The notes: generated by a model from the sequence alone, not told the origin. 64,000 nucleotides of DNA from a virus (IMGVR_UViG_3300037804_000399:26832-90831), one strand, 5' to 3'; positions 51,894 to 59,987 are shown, counted from the first letter of the stretch. Numbers and translations: made by a program.

Positions 51894-52079
51894 ATGGATA
51901 CTAAACAAATAGACGAAATGTTCGAGGTATTAAAAACATTCTCATTTACATGTGACGATTGTGAAAAGGCGGTAAGTGATTGTAATTGTAATTGTGAAGA
52001 TTGTGGATCGCCTAAAGAAAATTGTAAATGTAATGAATGTTGCAATAGTGGATGTAGTGATTGTGTTTTAAATAGATAA
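51894..52079 (+). CDS. Cys-rich metal-binding miniprotein
   Basis: A 61-residue protein with 13 cysteines in the last 40 residues, arranged mostly as C-x-C and C-x2-C pairs (C-D-D-C, C-N-C-N-C, C-K-C, C-S-D-C). This resembles metallothionein-like or multi-zinc proteins and recalls the Cys units of the protein at 13031. Start ATG 51894 follows the previous stop by 3 nt. The metal and role are unknown. Confidence 0.6.
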   Translation: MDTKQIDEMFEVLKTFSFTCDDCEKAVSDCNCNCEDCGSPKENCKCNECCNSGCSDCVLNR

Positions 52080-52095
52080 TAATTTGAACTAGCAA

Positions 52096-52123
52096 TTAAA
52101 AAAGTAAACAACTTAATGATAAT
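52096..52123 (+). promoter_or_regulatory. Promoter, class II (TTAAAA-16-GATAAT)
   Basis: TTAAAA (52096-52101), 16-bp spacer, GATAAT (52118-52123), 37 bp upstream of the gene at 52161. Confidence 0.6.
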
Positions 52124-52160
52124 AACATATCACCAATCATAATAATAAAAAGGAAAGTTT

Positions 52161-52475
52161 ATGTCTGAAGATATTGAAAAGATGCGTCAAGAAGCTCTGA
52201 ATGAATCACGCGCACGTTGTGTTCCATATATTGGTCCAGAAGATGCAATTCTCGGAGCGTCTATCATGAAAGAAGATAGAACAAGAAAGGTTCTTATCGC
52301 TGAAGGAACTGAAACTGGTATAAAGACTTCACTAGGTGAGGAAATATCATATCAGGAACTTTATGATAACTGGTTGGTCGAACTTCCAGGTGGCAATGGA
52401 TTCTTAATTGCTGGACTTCCAGTTCAGTCTGAACCAGAACCAGAACTTATAAAGCCAACTCAAGGTCTTATTTAA
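52161..52475 (+). CDS. Small unknown protein
   Basis: A 104-residue protein with AAGGAAAG ribosome site and its own class II promoter and terminator. Contains E-E-I-S-Y-Q-E-L-Y-D-N-W and a Pro/Glu tail. No recognised domain. Confidence 0.65.
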   Translation: MSEDIEKMRQEALNESRARCVPYIGPEDAILGASIMKEDRTRKVLIAEGTETGIKTSLGEEISYQELYDNWLVELPGGNGFLIAGLPVQSEPEPELIKPTQGLI

Positions 52476-52486
52476 TAATTAATAAT

Positions 52487-52517
52487 AAACCCTGAAATCA
52501 AAATTTCAGGGTTTTTC
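52487..52517 (+). terminator. Intrinsic terminator
   Basis: AAACCCTGAAAT (52487-52498) pairs perfectly with ATTTCAGGGTTT (52503-52514), 4-nt loop and T tract. Confidence 0.92.
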
Positions 52518-52578
52518 GTGTCTGTTTAACAAATCATATTCCATCCGGAAGATAAGAAAACTAAAAAATGGGAACCTG

Positions 52579-53955
52579 ATGAGTACTAATAAGAAAACAA
52601 TTCCTATAGATACCTTCTTTGATTGTGATTATAGAGACTTCTCTCAGTATGACAACTATCGTAAAATACCTTCTGTTGTTGATGGATTAAAACCATCAGC
52701 TCGAAAAGTAATGTACACTGTCATAAAGACAAACGTGAGTAGTAACTTAAAGGTTTCTCAATTAGGTTCTCGTACAGCAGAACTTACCAATTATCTACAT
52801 GGGGAAGAATCTCTAAATGGAGTTATAGTTGGGCTTTGTAGAGACTTCACTGGTGCAAATAACATAACTCTTTTACAGCGTGATGGTAATTTTGGTACAC
52901 GTTTATCTCCTGATGCATCAGCTGCTCGTTATATTAAAACATGCAAAGAACCATATCTTGATTCTATTTTACATCCGATGGACACACCTATTTTAAAACA
53001 GCAAATTTTTGAAGGTGATGAAATTGAACCAGCTTTCTTTGTTCCAATTTTACCACTTTCAATCCTTAACAACAATGAAGGATTATCAATAGGGTTTGCT
53101 TCAAAAATATTACCTCGAAATGTAGATGATGTTATCCAATATATTATTTCCAAGCTAGATGGAAAGAATCCAAGAAGAAAACTCAATCCATATTTTAAAG
53201 GTTTTAATGGAACTGTTGTTGAAGTAGAAAAGAATAAATTTGAAATAATCGGAAGATGGCAAAAGACTAAGCGAGGATCAAAGATTTTAATTGATGAAGT
53301 TCCTGTACGATATACTAGAAAACAGTATGAAAAGGAATTGATCAAACTCGAAGATGATAATATCATTAAAGATTTCAAAGACATGTCAGATGATGAGAGC
53401 TTTTTATTTGAAGTGACAGTGTCCAGAGAGTTCTTGGCACAGTCAGATGAAAAGATCACAGACGTTTTAGGACTTAGAGATAAGTTTACTGAGAATTTAA
53501 CTTTTGAAGATGAGAATACAAAGATTGTTAAGTATGATGATGTTCGACAAGTCATTGATAAGTTCATGGATATACGTTTACATTATTATGACAAGCGAAA
53601 ACTCTACATGATTGAACAATTATCTAATAAGATCAAAACTAATTTATCCAAATACACCTTTTGTAAAGGAGTAGTAGAGGAAAAAATCATCATCAATAAG
53701 AAAGCTAAGCTAGAAATTGAGAAACAACTTGATGCTTTTAAAGATATCGAACGAGATAAAGAGGGTTCATTTGATTACATTTTAAGAATGCCAATTTATT
53801 CACTGTCTAAGGAAAAGTTTATGGAATTATTAGCCACTATTAAAGAGATGGCAAAGGAATTACAGTTCTTAAAGAATAGACCAGTGCAGGACATGTGGGT
53901 TGAAGACATTAAAAATCTTAAATCTGCCTTACAAAAATACAAAAAAGATGTATAA
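52579..53955 (+). CDS. 52: Type II DNA topoisomerase medium subunit (gp52-like, GyrA/ParC type)
   Basis: A 458-residue protein against 442 in T4. The DNA cleavage domain is clear: Y-R-D-F-S-Q-Y-D, S-V-V-D-G-L-K-P-S-A-R-K, R-D-G-N-F-G-T-R, and the catalytic Tyr in S-A-A-R-Y near residue 118. A coiled-coil region follows; there is no GyrA C-terminal wrapping domain, as in T4. It partners gp39 at 46981. The groEL promoter overlaps its 3' end. Confidence 0.93.
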   Translation: MSTNKKTIPIDTFFDCDYRDFSQYDNYRKIPSVVDGLKPSARKVMYTVIKTNVSSNLKVSQLGSRTAELTNYLHGEESLNGVIVGLCRDFTGANNITLLQRDGNFGTRLSPDASAARYIKTCKEPYLDSILHPMDTPILKQQIFEGDEIEPAFFVPILPLSILNNNEGLSIGFASKILPRNVDDVIQYIISKLDGKNPRRKLNPYFKGFNGTVVEVEKNKFEIIGRWQKTKRGSKILIDEVPVRYTRKQYEKELIKLEDDNIIKDFKDMSDDESFLFEVTVSREFLAQSDEKITDVLGLRDKFTENLTFEDENTKIVKYDDVRQVIDKFMDIRLHYYDKRKLYMIEQLSNKIKTNLSKYTFCKGVVEEKIIINKKAKLEIEKQLDAFKDIERDKEGSFDYILRMPIYSLSKEKFMELLATIKEMAKELQFLKNRPVQDMWVEDIKNLKSALQKYKKDV

Positions 53956-53956
53956 T
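53929..53956 (+). promoter_or_regulatory. Promoter, class II (TTACAA-16-TATAAT) for groEL
   Basis: TTACAA (53929-53934), 16-bp spacer, TATAAT (53951-53956), overlapping the last codons and stop of gp52 and 35 bp upstream of groEL. Confidence 0.65.
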
Positions 53957-53991
53957 ACTATATCAAGCCAATTTAAATAACAAGGAAACGT

Positions 53992-55620
53992 ATGAAAAAA
54001 ATTACTTTTGACGGTGAAGCTCGTTCTAAAATTCTTAATGGAGTAGCACAACTTGCAAAAACGGTAAAGAGCACTTTAGGTCCACAAGGTTGTAATGTGG
54101 TAATCGATAAAGGGAATCTAGCTATTCCTGTTATCACAAAAGATGGAGTGTCGGTTGCACGTGAAATTCATATTCCTGATAGAGTAGAAAACATTGGTGC
54201 GCAATTAGTAAAGAATGTTGCTAATCAAACTAATGATGTTGCTGGTGACGGTACAACTACTGCTACTGTTCTTGCTGAAGCAATCTATACTGAAGGTCTA
54301 AAAACAGCTGCTGCAGGAATGAGCACTGCTAGATTGAAAGAAGGTATAGAAATCGCAACTAAACTTGTTATAGCTCATTTAAATGATGTTAAAGTTGATG
54401 TTACAGATGATATGTTAGAGAAGATTGCTACTATATCTGCAAACAACGATAGTGAAATTGGAAAGTTGATTGCTGCATCTATTTTAAAGGTCGGTACTGA
54501 TGGAACTGTTCGTGTTGAAAATTCTCATACTTCAGAAACACATCTTACCTCAATTGATGGATTCCAATATGATAGAGGAATGATTTCTCATTACTTCTGT
54601 ACTGATGATGACATGATTGGTGCTGAGTATGAAGACGCATTTGTACTTTGTTATGATGGTGAAATTGATAATGCAAATGACATTCTCCCACTACTAGGAA
54701 ACTTTTTAAAGACACATAACAATGCTCCTCTTGTAATTGTGTGTGATGATATTAAAGCTGATGCTCTTACAACTATTGTTCAAAATCATTTAGCGGGAAG
54801 ACTTCGTGTACTGCCTGTTAAAACTCCTGGTTTTCATGAAAGTAAACAATCGATGCTTGAAGACGTAGCTTGTATTACTGGTGCAGTAGCAATTACAGCC
54901 AACTGTGGTATTAAGTTAGACGAAGCCTCTCTTGATGTCCTCGGAAAGGTTAAAAAGATTGTTGCTACATCAACTAGTACAACCATTTATGGATCTGTCC
55001 CAAAAGATGTTATTGATTCAAGAGCAAAATTGGTTCGTGAACAATTAGCAAGTGCCAAGAGTGAATATGCTCAGTTTAATAACAAACTAAGACTTGCTCG
55101 TTTAACTACAGGTATTTCAATCATCAATGTTGGTGGTGCTAATGAAGTAGAGCTTAAAGAAAAGAAGGATCGTATTGAAGATTCATTAAATGCTACAAAA
55201 GCAGCACTAAAGAAAGGTGTTGTTCCTGGTGGTGGTATTGCTTTACTTAGAGCAGGCGAAGCTATCAAATCTAAAATTGCAAAAATGAAATTACATCTTG
55301 AGGTGAAGGCTGGAGTTGATATTATTATCAACGCAACTAAATCTCCGATCAGAACCATTTGTGAAAACGGTGGAAATAACGGCGAAGTTATTTCAAATAA
55401 AGTTCTTGAACAGTCAGATGTTAATTATGGATATGATGCTCGTAATGAAGTTTACGGTGATATGTTTAAAGCAGGAGTTATTGATCCAGTTCTAGTTACA
55501 ATGACTGCTTTGACAAATGCAAGTTCAATCAGTGCACTTCTTTTGACTACAAATGCAGTTATAACTTTAGATCCAGAAGCTTATCATAAAATGAAAGCTG
55601 TTGCTGAATCTAATAACTAA
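53992..55620 (+). CDS. groEL: Phage chaperonin GroEL
   Basis: The full-length 542-residue chaperonin compares with 548 in E. coli. The ATP site is conserved: D-G-V-S-V-A, A-G-D-G-T-T-T-A-T-V-L-A, and the late P-G-G-G-I-A-L; the catalytic Asp position in R-I-E-D-S-L-N-A-T is present. The C-terminus lacks the GGM repeats of bacterial GroEL. It has its own promoter and an AAGGAAAC ribosome site. T4 itself relies on host GroEL. Together with the double GroES at 45829 it may form a phage chamber for folding large capsid or tail proteins. Confidence 0.95.
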   Translation: MKKITFDGEARSKILNGVAQLAKTVKSTLGPQGCNVVIDKGNLAIPVITKDGVSVAREIHIPDRVENIGAQLVKNVANQTNDVAGDGTTTATVLAEAIYTEGLKTAAAGMSTARLKEGIEIATKLVIAHLNDVKVDVTDDMLEKIATISANNDSEIGKLIAASILKVGTDGTVRVENSHTSETHLTSIDGFQYDRGMISHYFCTDDDMIGAEYEDAFVLCYDGEIDNANDILPLLGNFLKTHNNAPLVIVCDDIKADALTTIVQNHLAGRLRVLPVKTPGFHESKQSMLEDVACITGAVAITANCGIKLDEASLDVLGKVKKIVATSTSTTIYGSVPKDVIDSRAKLVREQLASAKSEYAQFNNKLRLARLTTGISIINVGGANEVELKEKKDRIEDSLNATKAALKKGVVPGGGIALLRAGEAIKSKIAKMKLHLEVKAGVDIIINATKSPIRTICENGGNNGEVISNKVLEQSDVNYGYDARNEVYGDMFKAGVIDPVLVTMTALTNASSISALLLTTNAVITLDPEAYHKMKAVAESNN

Positions 55621-55630
55621 GGAATATCGA

Positions 55631-55861
55631 ATGAAAGAATACATGTACAGACCACAAGTGTGTAAGAATCTTCAGAACTTGGTTGACTATAATGATGGAT
55701 TAATATATTCATCAGAAAGTGGTCCAGGTATTGACCCTGAATTTGGAGCACAGCCATTAGACGAAGCTGGTATTAATTTGGCTTACTGTCCATTTTGCGG
55801 AAGTAAGATTAAATCAGATTGGGACGGAGCTACAAAGATGTTTAAATGGTGGGAAGAATAA
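55631..55861 (+). CDS. Small zinc-ribbon protein downstream of groEL
   Basis: The ATG at 55631 has the AAGGAATA site; an in-frame start at 55601 lies inside groEL. 76 residues with C-P-F-C-G near residue 58 and one further Cys at about 11. Unknown role; co-transcribed with groEL and followed by a terminator. Confidence 0.65.
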   Translation: MKEYMYRPQVCKNLQNLVDYNDGLIYSSESGPGIDPEFGAQPLDEAGINLAYCPFCGSKIKSDWDGATKMFKWWEE

Positions 55862-55870
55862 ACTAATTAA

Positions 55871-55902
55871 AAAGCGAAGGATTTTCACTCCTTCGCTTTT
55901 TT
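55871..55902 (+). terminator. Intrinsic terminator of the groEL operon
   Basis: AAAGCGAAGGA (55871-55881) pairs perfectly with TCCTTCGCTTT (55889-55899), 7-nt loop and T tract. Confidence 0.92.
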
Positions 55903-55919
55903 AATACAAGGATTTAAAA

Positions 55920-56189
55920 ATGTCAGATGATGAAACAAAAGAATCTGTAACTGAAACAGATAAAAGTGTTGCAAGAGTAACACCGATGTTTTTACTGTTC
56001 TCTATATTTCTAGTATTAAAATTAACAGAAGTTATAGATTGGTCATGGTGGTTCGTCACAGCACCTTTATGGATTCCAAGCGCAATCATAATTTCGGTAC
56101 TCTCACTTATAGTTGCAGTGGTGTTAACAGTTATCGTGGTAGTATTATTAATCATAGCATGTAGAAAGGTGTTGAAAGCATGTCAGTAA
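55920..56189 (+). CDS. Small membrane protein upstream of APS kinase
   Basis: An 89-residue protein with a charged N-terminus and two hydrophobic segments, at about 23-38 and 50-82 (long Val/Ile/Leu run), ending A-C-R-K-V-L-K-A-C-Q. Ribosome site AAGGATTT. It overlaps the APS kinase gene by 10 nt. Function unknown. Confidence 0.7.
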   Translation: MSDDETKESVTETDKSVARVTPMFLLFSIFLVLKLTEVIDWSWWFVTAPLWIPSAIIISVLSLIVAVVLTVIVVVLLIIACRKVLKACQ

Positions 56190-56677
56190 CGTTTTGGTTT
56201 ACTGGACTACCGTGTTCAGGCAAGACATCAATTGCTGATGCTATCCATGAAGTATTTCCAGAATTTGTAAGGTTAGACGGAGATGTTATACGGAAAGGAA
56301 TTTGTTCCGATCTAACATTCTCTGATAAAGATAGAGTTGAAAACATTCGTCGGATTGCTCACATATGTCAATTATTCAATGATAACAAGTCAATAGTACT
56401 ATCTTCGTTCGTCAGTCCTACTAAAAGCATTCGTGATCAAATTAAAAATATTGTAGACAATGTGATTATCGTTCATGTTGACTGTAGTGTTGAAGAATGC
56501 GAACGGAGAGATGTAAAGGGAATGTGGAAACAGGCTCGTGAAGGGAAGATTAAAAACTGGACCGGTATAGATAGTCCGTATGAAACGCCCGTGGACTGCG
56601 ATTTCTACATCAACACAGAGCAAGAAACATTAAAAGAAAGTGTGTCAAAGTTCTTACAAAAGTATTTAATGATGTGA
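56180..56677 (+). CDS. cysC: Adenylylsulfate (APS) kinase
   Basis: A 165-residue protein, slightly shorter than bacterial CysC (about 200). Walker A is G9-L-P-C-S-G-K-T16; L-D-G-D (33-36) and R39 bind substrate; S-D-K-D-R-V-E-N-I-R-R, F-V-S-P-T-K-S-I-R-D and W-T-G-I-D-S-P-Y-E-T-P are all characteristic of APS kinases. It converts APS to PAPS, the sulfate donor for sulfotransferases. No ATP sulfurylase gene is seen, so APS must come from the host. Two phage sulfotransferases (25640, 30336) are the obvious consumers. Confidence 0.88.
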   Translation: MSVTFWFTGLPCSGKTSIADAIHEVFPEFVRLDGDVIRKGICSDLTFSDKDRVENIRRIAHICQLFNDNKSIVLSSFVSPTKSIRDQIKNIVDNVIIVHVDCSVEECERRDVKGMWKQAREGKIKNWTGIDSPYETPVDCDFYINTEQETLKESVSKFLQKYLMM

Positions 56678-56681
56678 TAAT
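56654..56681 (+). promoter_or_regulatory. Promoter, class II (TTACAA-16-GATAAT)
   Basis: TTACAA (56654-56659), 16-bp spacer, GATAAT (56676-56681), overlapping the end of the APS kinase gene and 51 bp upstream of the gene at 56733. Confidence 0.55.
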
Positions 56682-56732
56682 ATCACAATGTCATTAGACA
56701 ATACTACAAAACCAAAAATTAGGAAAAAATAA

Positions 56733-57284
56733 ATGCCAATCGTATATGAAATTGCTGACAAGAATACAACTGATCTATTCAATCTAGTTATGAACAAAGC
56801 TCATAAGGTTCTAGTTGATCATAAAGTTCGTTTGTCTATTATGGAAGTTAGGAGTCTTAACAAAGAGGGCGATTCACTTGGTCCGTCTTTGAAGAAGAAT
56901 CGTACTCATGTTCCTGGCAAAGTAAGAATTGTTCCTCTTCGTGAACGGGTCAACAGAGATGTTGAAGGAGAAGTTTACATTGATGGAGAATGGTGGGACG
57001 GTATGGTTGAGAAAGAAAAGATTGCTGTTGCAGATTCTTTGATTAGTTATCTTACTATCAAATACGATGCTGATGGAATTGCCTGTCTCGATGACCTAGA
57101 TAGAGTTAGGTTAAAACTAAAAGGTGATGACTTTACATTATTTGGACACTTGCAAGATATTACAAATAAAAATCATCCAACATATCAAAAGTTCCAAGCT
57201 CTTGTCGAAACTGTAAACGGTATTGTCAGAAGCGATGAAGAAATTGATGCTGATAAAAAGGCTGAACAAGATAATGTGGCATAA
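56733..57284 (+). CDS. Unknown protein
   Basis: A 183-residue protein with TAGGAAAA ribosome site and its own class II promoter. Contains a beta-like P-G-K-V-R-I-V-P-L-R-E-R segment and a W-W-D-G-M motif near residue 88. No catalytic pattern recognised. Confidence 0.65.
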   Translation: MPIVYEIADKNTTDLFNLVMNKAHKVLVDHKVRLSIMEVRSLNKEGDSLGPSLKKNRTHVPGKVRIVPLRERVNRDVEGEVYIDGEWWDGMVEKEKIAVADSLISYLTIKYDADGIACLDDLDRVRLKLKGDDFTLFGHLQDITNKNHPTYQKFQALVETVNGIVRSDEEIDADKKAEQDNVA

Positions 57285-57555
57285 TAGAGGACCAATTTGG
57301 CCTTTTAAGAAGGAGCGTTCAAGTGACGTTCCTTCTTGCACGTCCAGTCAGCATGATGAATTAAATGCAATGAAGGATGTTTTAGTACAAAAAGGAATAC
57401 CATTTGATAATGAGATTATACAAGATCAGTCAGATTGTATTATTGTATATCCTCCTGAGTTAGCTCCTCTCAAAGTAATAATGAATTTACAACAAGCCCA
57501 ACTTTATATAGACCGGTACCATTCTAAACGTGATTGGGATCATATTAAAAACTAA
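57274..57555 (+). CDS. Small unknown protein
   Basis: The ATG at 57274 overlaps the end of the previous gene by 11 nt; an upstream in-frame ATG at 57223 lies deep inside it. 93 residues beginning M-W-H-N-R-G-P-I-W-P-F, with a later I-I-V-Y-P-P-E-L-A-P-L segment. A strong RNA hairpin (57307-57337) falls in codons 12-22. Unknown function. Confidence 0.55.
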   Translation: MWHNRGPIWPFKKERSSDVPSCTSSQHDELNAMKDVLVQKGIPFDNEIIQDQSDCIIVYPPELAPLKVIMNLQQAQLYIDRYHSKRDWDHIKN

Positions 57556-57571
57556 CAAATGTAGGAACAAT

Positions 57572-58138
57572 ATGTCAGAAAAACTTTCACTTAAAATACT
57601 TAATGATAAAATCAATGCTCTAAATTGTAATCCGAGTTCTTCTGAACCGAGAGTGGTAAAGATTAAAATGACAGAAGGGTATGAAGAATTGTTACCCGTT
57701 CATTCTAAAAAAGGTGATGCAGGTAGGGATTTAAAAGCTCGGGGAGTTTCTATTTGGGACGGAACTGGTTTACAAGATAGATTAGTTGGTATGGGTTGGA
57801 GAATGACTCTTACTCCTGGTAAACAGGTTCTTATTAAAACAGGAGTTCATATCGAATTGCCTAATGATCTCGAAGCTCAAATTCGTCCACGTTCAGGTAA
57901 TGCTCTTAAAGAACAATTGATGGTAACAAATTCTCCTGGAACAATCGATTGTAACTATCGCGGAGAGATTGGTGTCATACTTTTCAATGCTGGAAAGAAT
58001 GATATCGAAATCAAATACGGTGATAGAATTGCTCAAATGGTAATAGCAAATATACCTAATACCGTCCTACTTGAGCAACATCAATTATCAGACACTAATC
58101 GTGGATCTACTGGGTTTGGGGATTCGGGAAAACGTTAA
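57572..58138 (+). CDS. dut: dUTPase (deoxyuridine triphosphatase)
   Basis: The ATG at 57572 has a TAGGAAC site; an in-frame ATG at 57530 lies in the previous gene. 188 residues, longer than bacterial Dut (about 150) by an N-terminal extension of some 30 residues and an insertion near residue 70. The five trimeric dUTPase motifs are present: A-G-R-D-L, R-P-R-S-G, G-T-I-D-C-N-Y-R-G-E-I, G-D-R-I-A-Q, and R-G-S-T-G-F-G. It hydrolyses dUTP to dUMP to keep uracil out of DNA and supply dTMP synthesis. Confidence 0.93.
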   Translation: MSEKLSLKILNDKINALNCNPSSSEPRVVKIKMTEGYEELLPVHSKKGDAGRDLKARGVSIWDGTGLQDRLVGMGWRMTLTPGKQVLIKTGVHIELPNDLEAQIRPRSGNALKEQLMVTNSPGTIDCNYRGEIGVILFNAGKNDIEIKYGDRIAQMVIANIPNTVLLEQHQLSDTNRGSTGFGDSGKR

Positions 58139-58163
58139 CTCATAGTGTAAAAATACCAATTGA

Positions 58164-58193
58164 AAGACCGACATCCACGTCGGTCTTTTTTTT
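58164..58193 (+). terminator. Intrinsic terminator after dut
   Basis: AAGACCGAC (58164-58172) pairs perfectly with GTCGGTCTT (58179-58187), then a T tract. Confidence 0.9.
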
Positions 58194-58195
58194 AT

Positions 58196-58203
58196 TATAA
58201 ATA
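58196..58203 (+). promoter_or_regulatory. T4-type late promoter TATAAATA
   Basis: An exact consensus match directly after the dut terminator, 32 bp upstream of the gene at 58236. Confidence 0.8.
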
Positions 58204-58235
58204 GATATAGAAATAAAACCATATTGGAATTTAAT

Positions 58236-58811
58236 GTGTCTACACTCAAAGAACAGCTAGAAGAGACAAATAATAAAGTCGAAAAAAACACAAATGATAT
58301 TTTAACAGGTAGAGAAACTATTCATGATGTGCGCAACCTTCTACAACAAATTGATACTGATCAGATAGATGAAAACAAAATCGATCTAGTATTAATTAAA
58401 GAACGTGTTGCTCTTCTCATTGAAGCAAAATCAGATCACGATAGATTCATCACAGAAGCAAATGAATCAGTCAAGGTACTTCAGACTCAAGAAAACTTTA
58501 TGTTGGATAAGTTATGTTCATTAGCTGACACTATTAAAGAGATTGAAAAGTCATCTAACACTAACGAACCAAACGAACCAAACGAAACCACAAAAGCTCT
58601 AATAGCATTCACTAATAAAATGGATGAACAACTGACTTCATCAGCTATTAGTGAAAAGAAGAATTGGTGGTTGAAAGTTTCACAGACTGTTGTGTCTGCT
58701 ATAATTATTGCAATTCTTTTTTACTTTTTTACACTGGCTGTAAATGGCTGGTATGATGATATACGCGATGGCCAATCTCCACCTGCTATCACTAAACCGG
58801 AGAAGAAGTAA
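58236..58811 (+). CDS. Late coiled-coil protein with C-terminal membrane segment
   Basis: The GTG at 58236 has TTGGAA upstream; an in-frame TTG at 58224 is possible. About 191 residues: long coiled coil, an N-E-P repeat (9-bp units at 58563-58589), a second helix, then one hydrophobic segment (V-S-A-I-I-I-A-I-L-F-Y-F-F-T-L-A-V) about 30 residues from the end with a charged tail. An exact late promoter suggests a late function. Membrane-anchored coiled coils act as holins, spanins or assembly initiators in phages; none can be chosen here. Confidence 0.65.
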   Translation: MSTLKEQLEETNNKVEKNTNDILTGRETIHDVRNLLQQIDTDQIDENKIDLVLIKERVALLIEAKSDHDRFITEANESVKVLQTQENFMLDKLCSLADTIKEIEKSSNTNEPNEPNETTKALIAFTNKMDEQLTSSAISEKKNWWLKVSQTVVSAIIIAILFYFFTLAVNGWYDDIRDGQSPPAITKPEKK

Positions 58812-59255
58812 ATGCCATCTATCGTTATTATCGAAAATGAAGATATTCCTATCTCACAGGAAACAAAGGATAAAATTTATAATCGATATCCAAATTGTAA
58901 ATACGAAACTATTTCTAATGACACAAGAGCTTATAAAAGAACATTAACTAATAGATTTGACATTGCATTCATTGATGTAAATTTTGAAGGGAAGAGATTT
59001 GATGCCTTTGATATTGTTAGAGGATGTGTGCTGTCAGGAAAACCAGTTGTAATAATTAGGCATTCGAAAAATGGCAAGTGTAATACTTTAAAATGTGAAG
59101 ATTGTGACAAGTCCAAAGAGTGTGCATGTTCAATCGTAGAAGCGTGTCACGTTACAACTTGGAACGATTTTGAAGCAATTGAAGATGTAACTTCTGACTG
59201 CCCATTAAATTGTAAAGTAAATCTCAATACTATTTTTGAACAATTAAAGAAGTAA
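58812..59255 (+). CDS. Unknown protein with receiver-like fold pattern and Cys cluster
   Basis: A 147-residue protein starting immediately after the previous stop. The order of S-I-V-I-I-E-N-E-D near the start, F-D-I-A-F-I-D-V-N-F at about 49 and G-K-P-V-V-I-I-R-H at about 76 looks like beta strands 1, 3 and 4 of a response-regulator receiver domain, with D in the phospho-acceptor position. The second half has clustered cysteines (K-C-E-D-C-D-K, C-A-C). The similarity may be only structural. Confidence 0.55.
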   Translation: MPSIVIIENEDIPISQETKDKIYNRYPNCKYETISNDTRAYKRTLTNRFDIAFIDVNFEGKRFDAFDIVRGCVLSGKPVVIIRHSKNGKCNTLKCEDCDKSKECACSIVEACHVTTWNDFEAIEDVTSDCPLNCKVNLNTIFEQLKK

Positions 59256-59271
59256 AACTTCCAATCGCTCA

Positions 59272-59299
59272 TTAAAATTCTTCGCGTTCCAGTGATAAT
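59272..59299 (+). promoter_or_regulatory. Promoter, class II (TTAAAA-16-GATAAT)
   Basis: TTAAAA (59272-59277), 16-bp spacer, GATAAT (59294-59299), 17 bp upstream of the gene at 59317. Confidence 0.55.
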
Positions 59300-59316
59300 A
59301 AAATAAATGAGAATTT

Positions 59317-59667
59317 ATGATTATTGCTGATGAAATAGGCGACCTCGATGTATCAAATGAATTAATGGAAGCATTAGCTTCTAATTTTATACGTGAGGAA
59401 AACAATAACTTTATGAATCACATTCTAGTTAGCACTCCTTCTTCCCCAAGCAATAATTTTGCATCATTTAATTCTACAGATATTCAAGTTGATGAATTAT
59501 GTAAACATCTAAAGTGTCAAATTATAGATGCTTTAGGAGTTGTAAGTTCTTATAAACTTAATTATTTTCAGTTACCAGCTCTGGACGTAGATGAAAGTTA
59601 TTCAAAATACACTAGTAGATTAGCAAAACAAATATTGATACAACTATTACAAAAGGAACAATCGTAA
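59317..59667 (+). CDS. Small unknown protein
   Basis: A 116-residue helical protein with a short Ser/Pro segment near residue 42. Its stop overlaps the next start (TAATG). No recognised motif. Confidence 0.6.
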   Translation: MIIADEIGDLDVSNELMEALASNFIREENNNFMNHILVSTPSSPSNNFASFNSTDIQVDELCKHLKCQIIDALGVVSSYKLNYFQLPALDVDESYSKYTSRLAKQILIQLLQKEQS

Positions 59668-59987
59668 TGCAACTCAGTGACGTAGTAAAAGAAATCGAAA
59701 AAACATTTGACACTTGTAGAAAGGTTCATCAAAGCAAAGGTATTGAATATGCAAATGACGACACAGATCAACTTGCAAACTTCAAACGTATTGCTACCAA
59801 CTTAGGAGTCGATCCTTATGTGCCATTGCTTACGTATATGACTAAACATTGGGATTCTATAAACAACTTTGTTAAATGCGCTACATCAGATGCAGTGTAT
59901 ACATCTTCAGAACCGATTGAAGGGAGAGTAGATGACCTTATCCTTTATGCAATTTTATTAAAATGTATGATAGCTGAAAAGAATTAA
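59667..59987 (+). CDS. DUF1599-type (nucleotide-modification-associated) protein
   Basis: A 106-residue protein. The pattern K-G-I-E-Y-A-N-D-D-T-D-Q-L-A-N-F, a helix, T-K-H-W-D-S-I-N-N-F, and E-P-I-E-G-R-V-D-D-L matches the small DUF1599/nucleotide-modification-associated family, which often sits near nucleotide metabolism genes in phages. It is near dut. The fold may be related to MazG-type pyrophosphohydrolases, but activity is unproven. Confidence 0.6.
   Translation: MQLSDVVKEIEKTFDTCRKVHQSKGIEYANDDTDQLANFKRIATNLGVDPYVPLLTYMTKHWDSINNFVKCATSDAVYTSSEPIEGRVDDLILYAILLKCMIAEKN

Noticed and set aside
52929-53567. Long minus-strand frame opposite gp52
   Set aside because: The + strand encodes a clear topoisomerase subunit; the minus frame has no motif.
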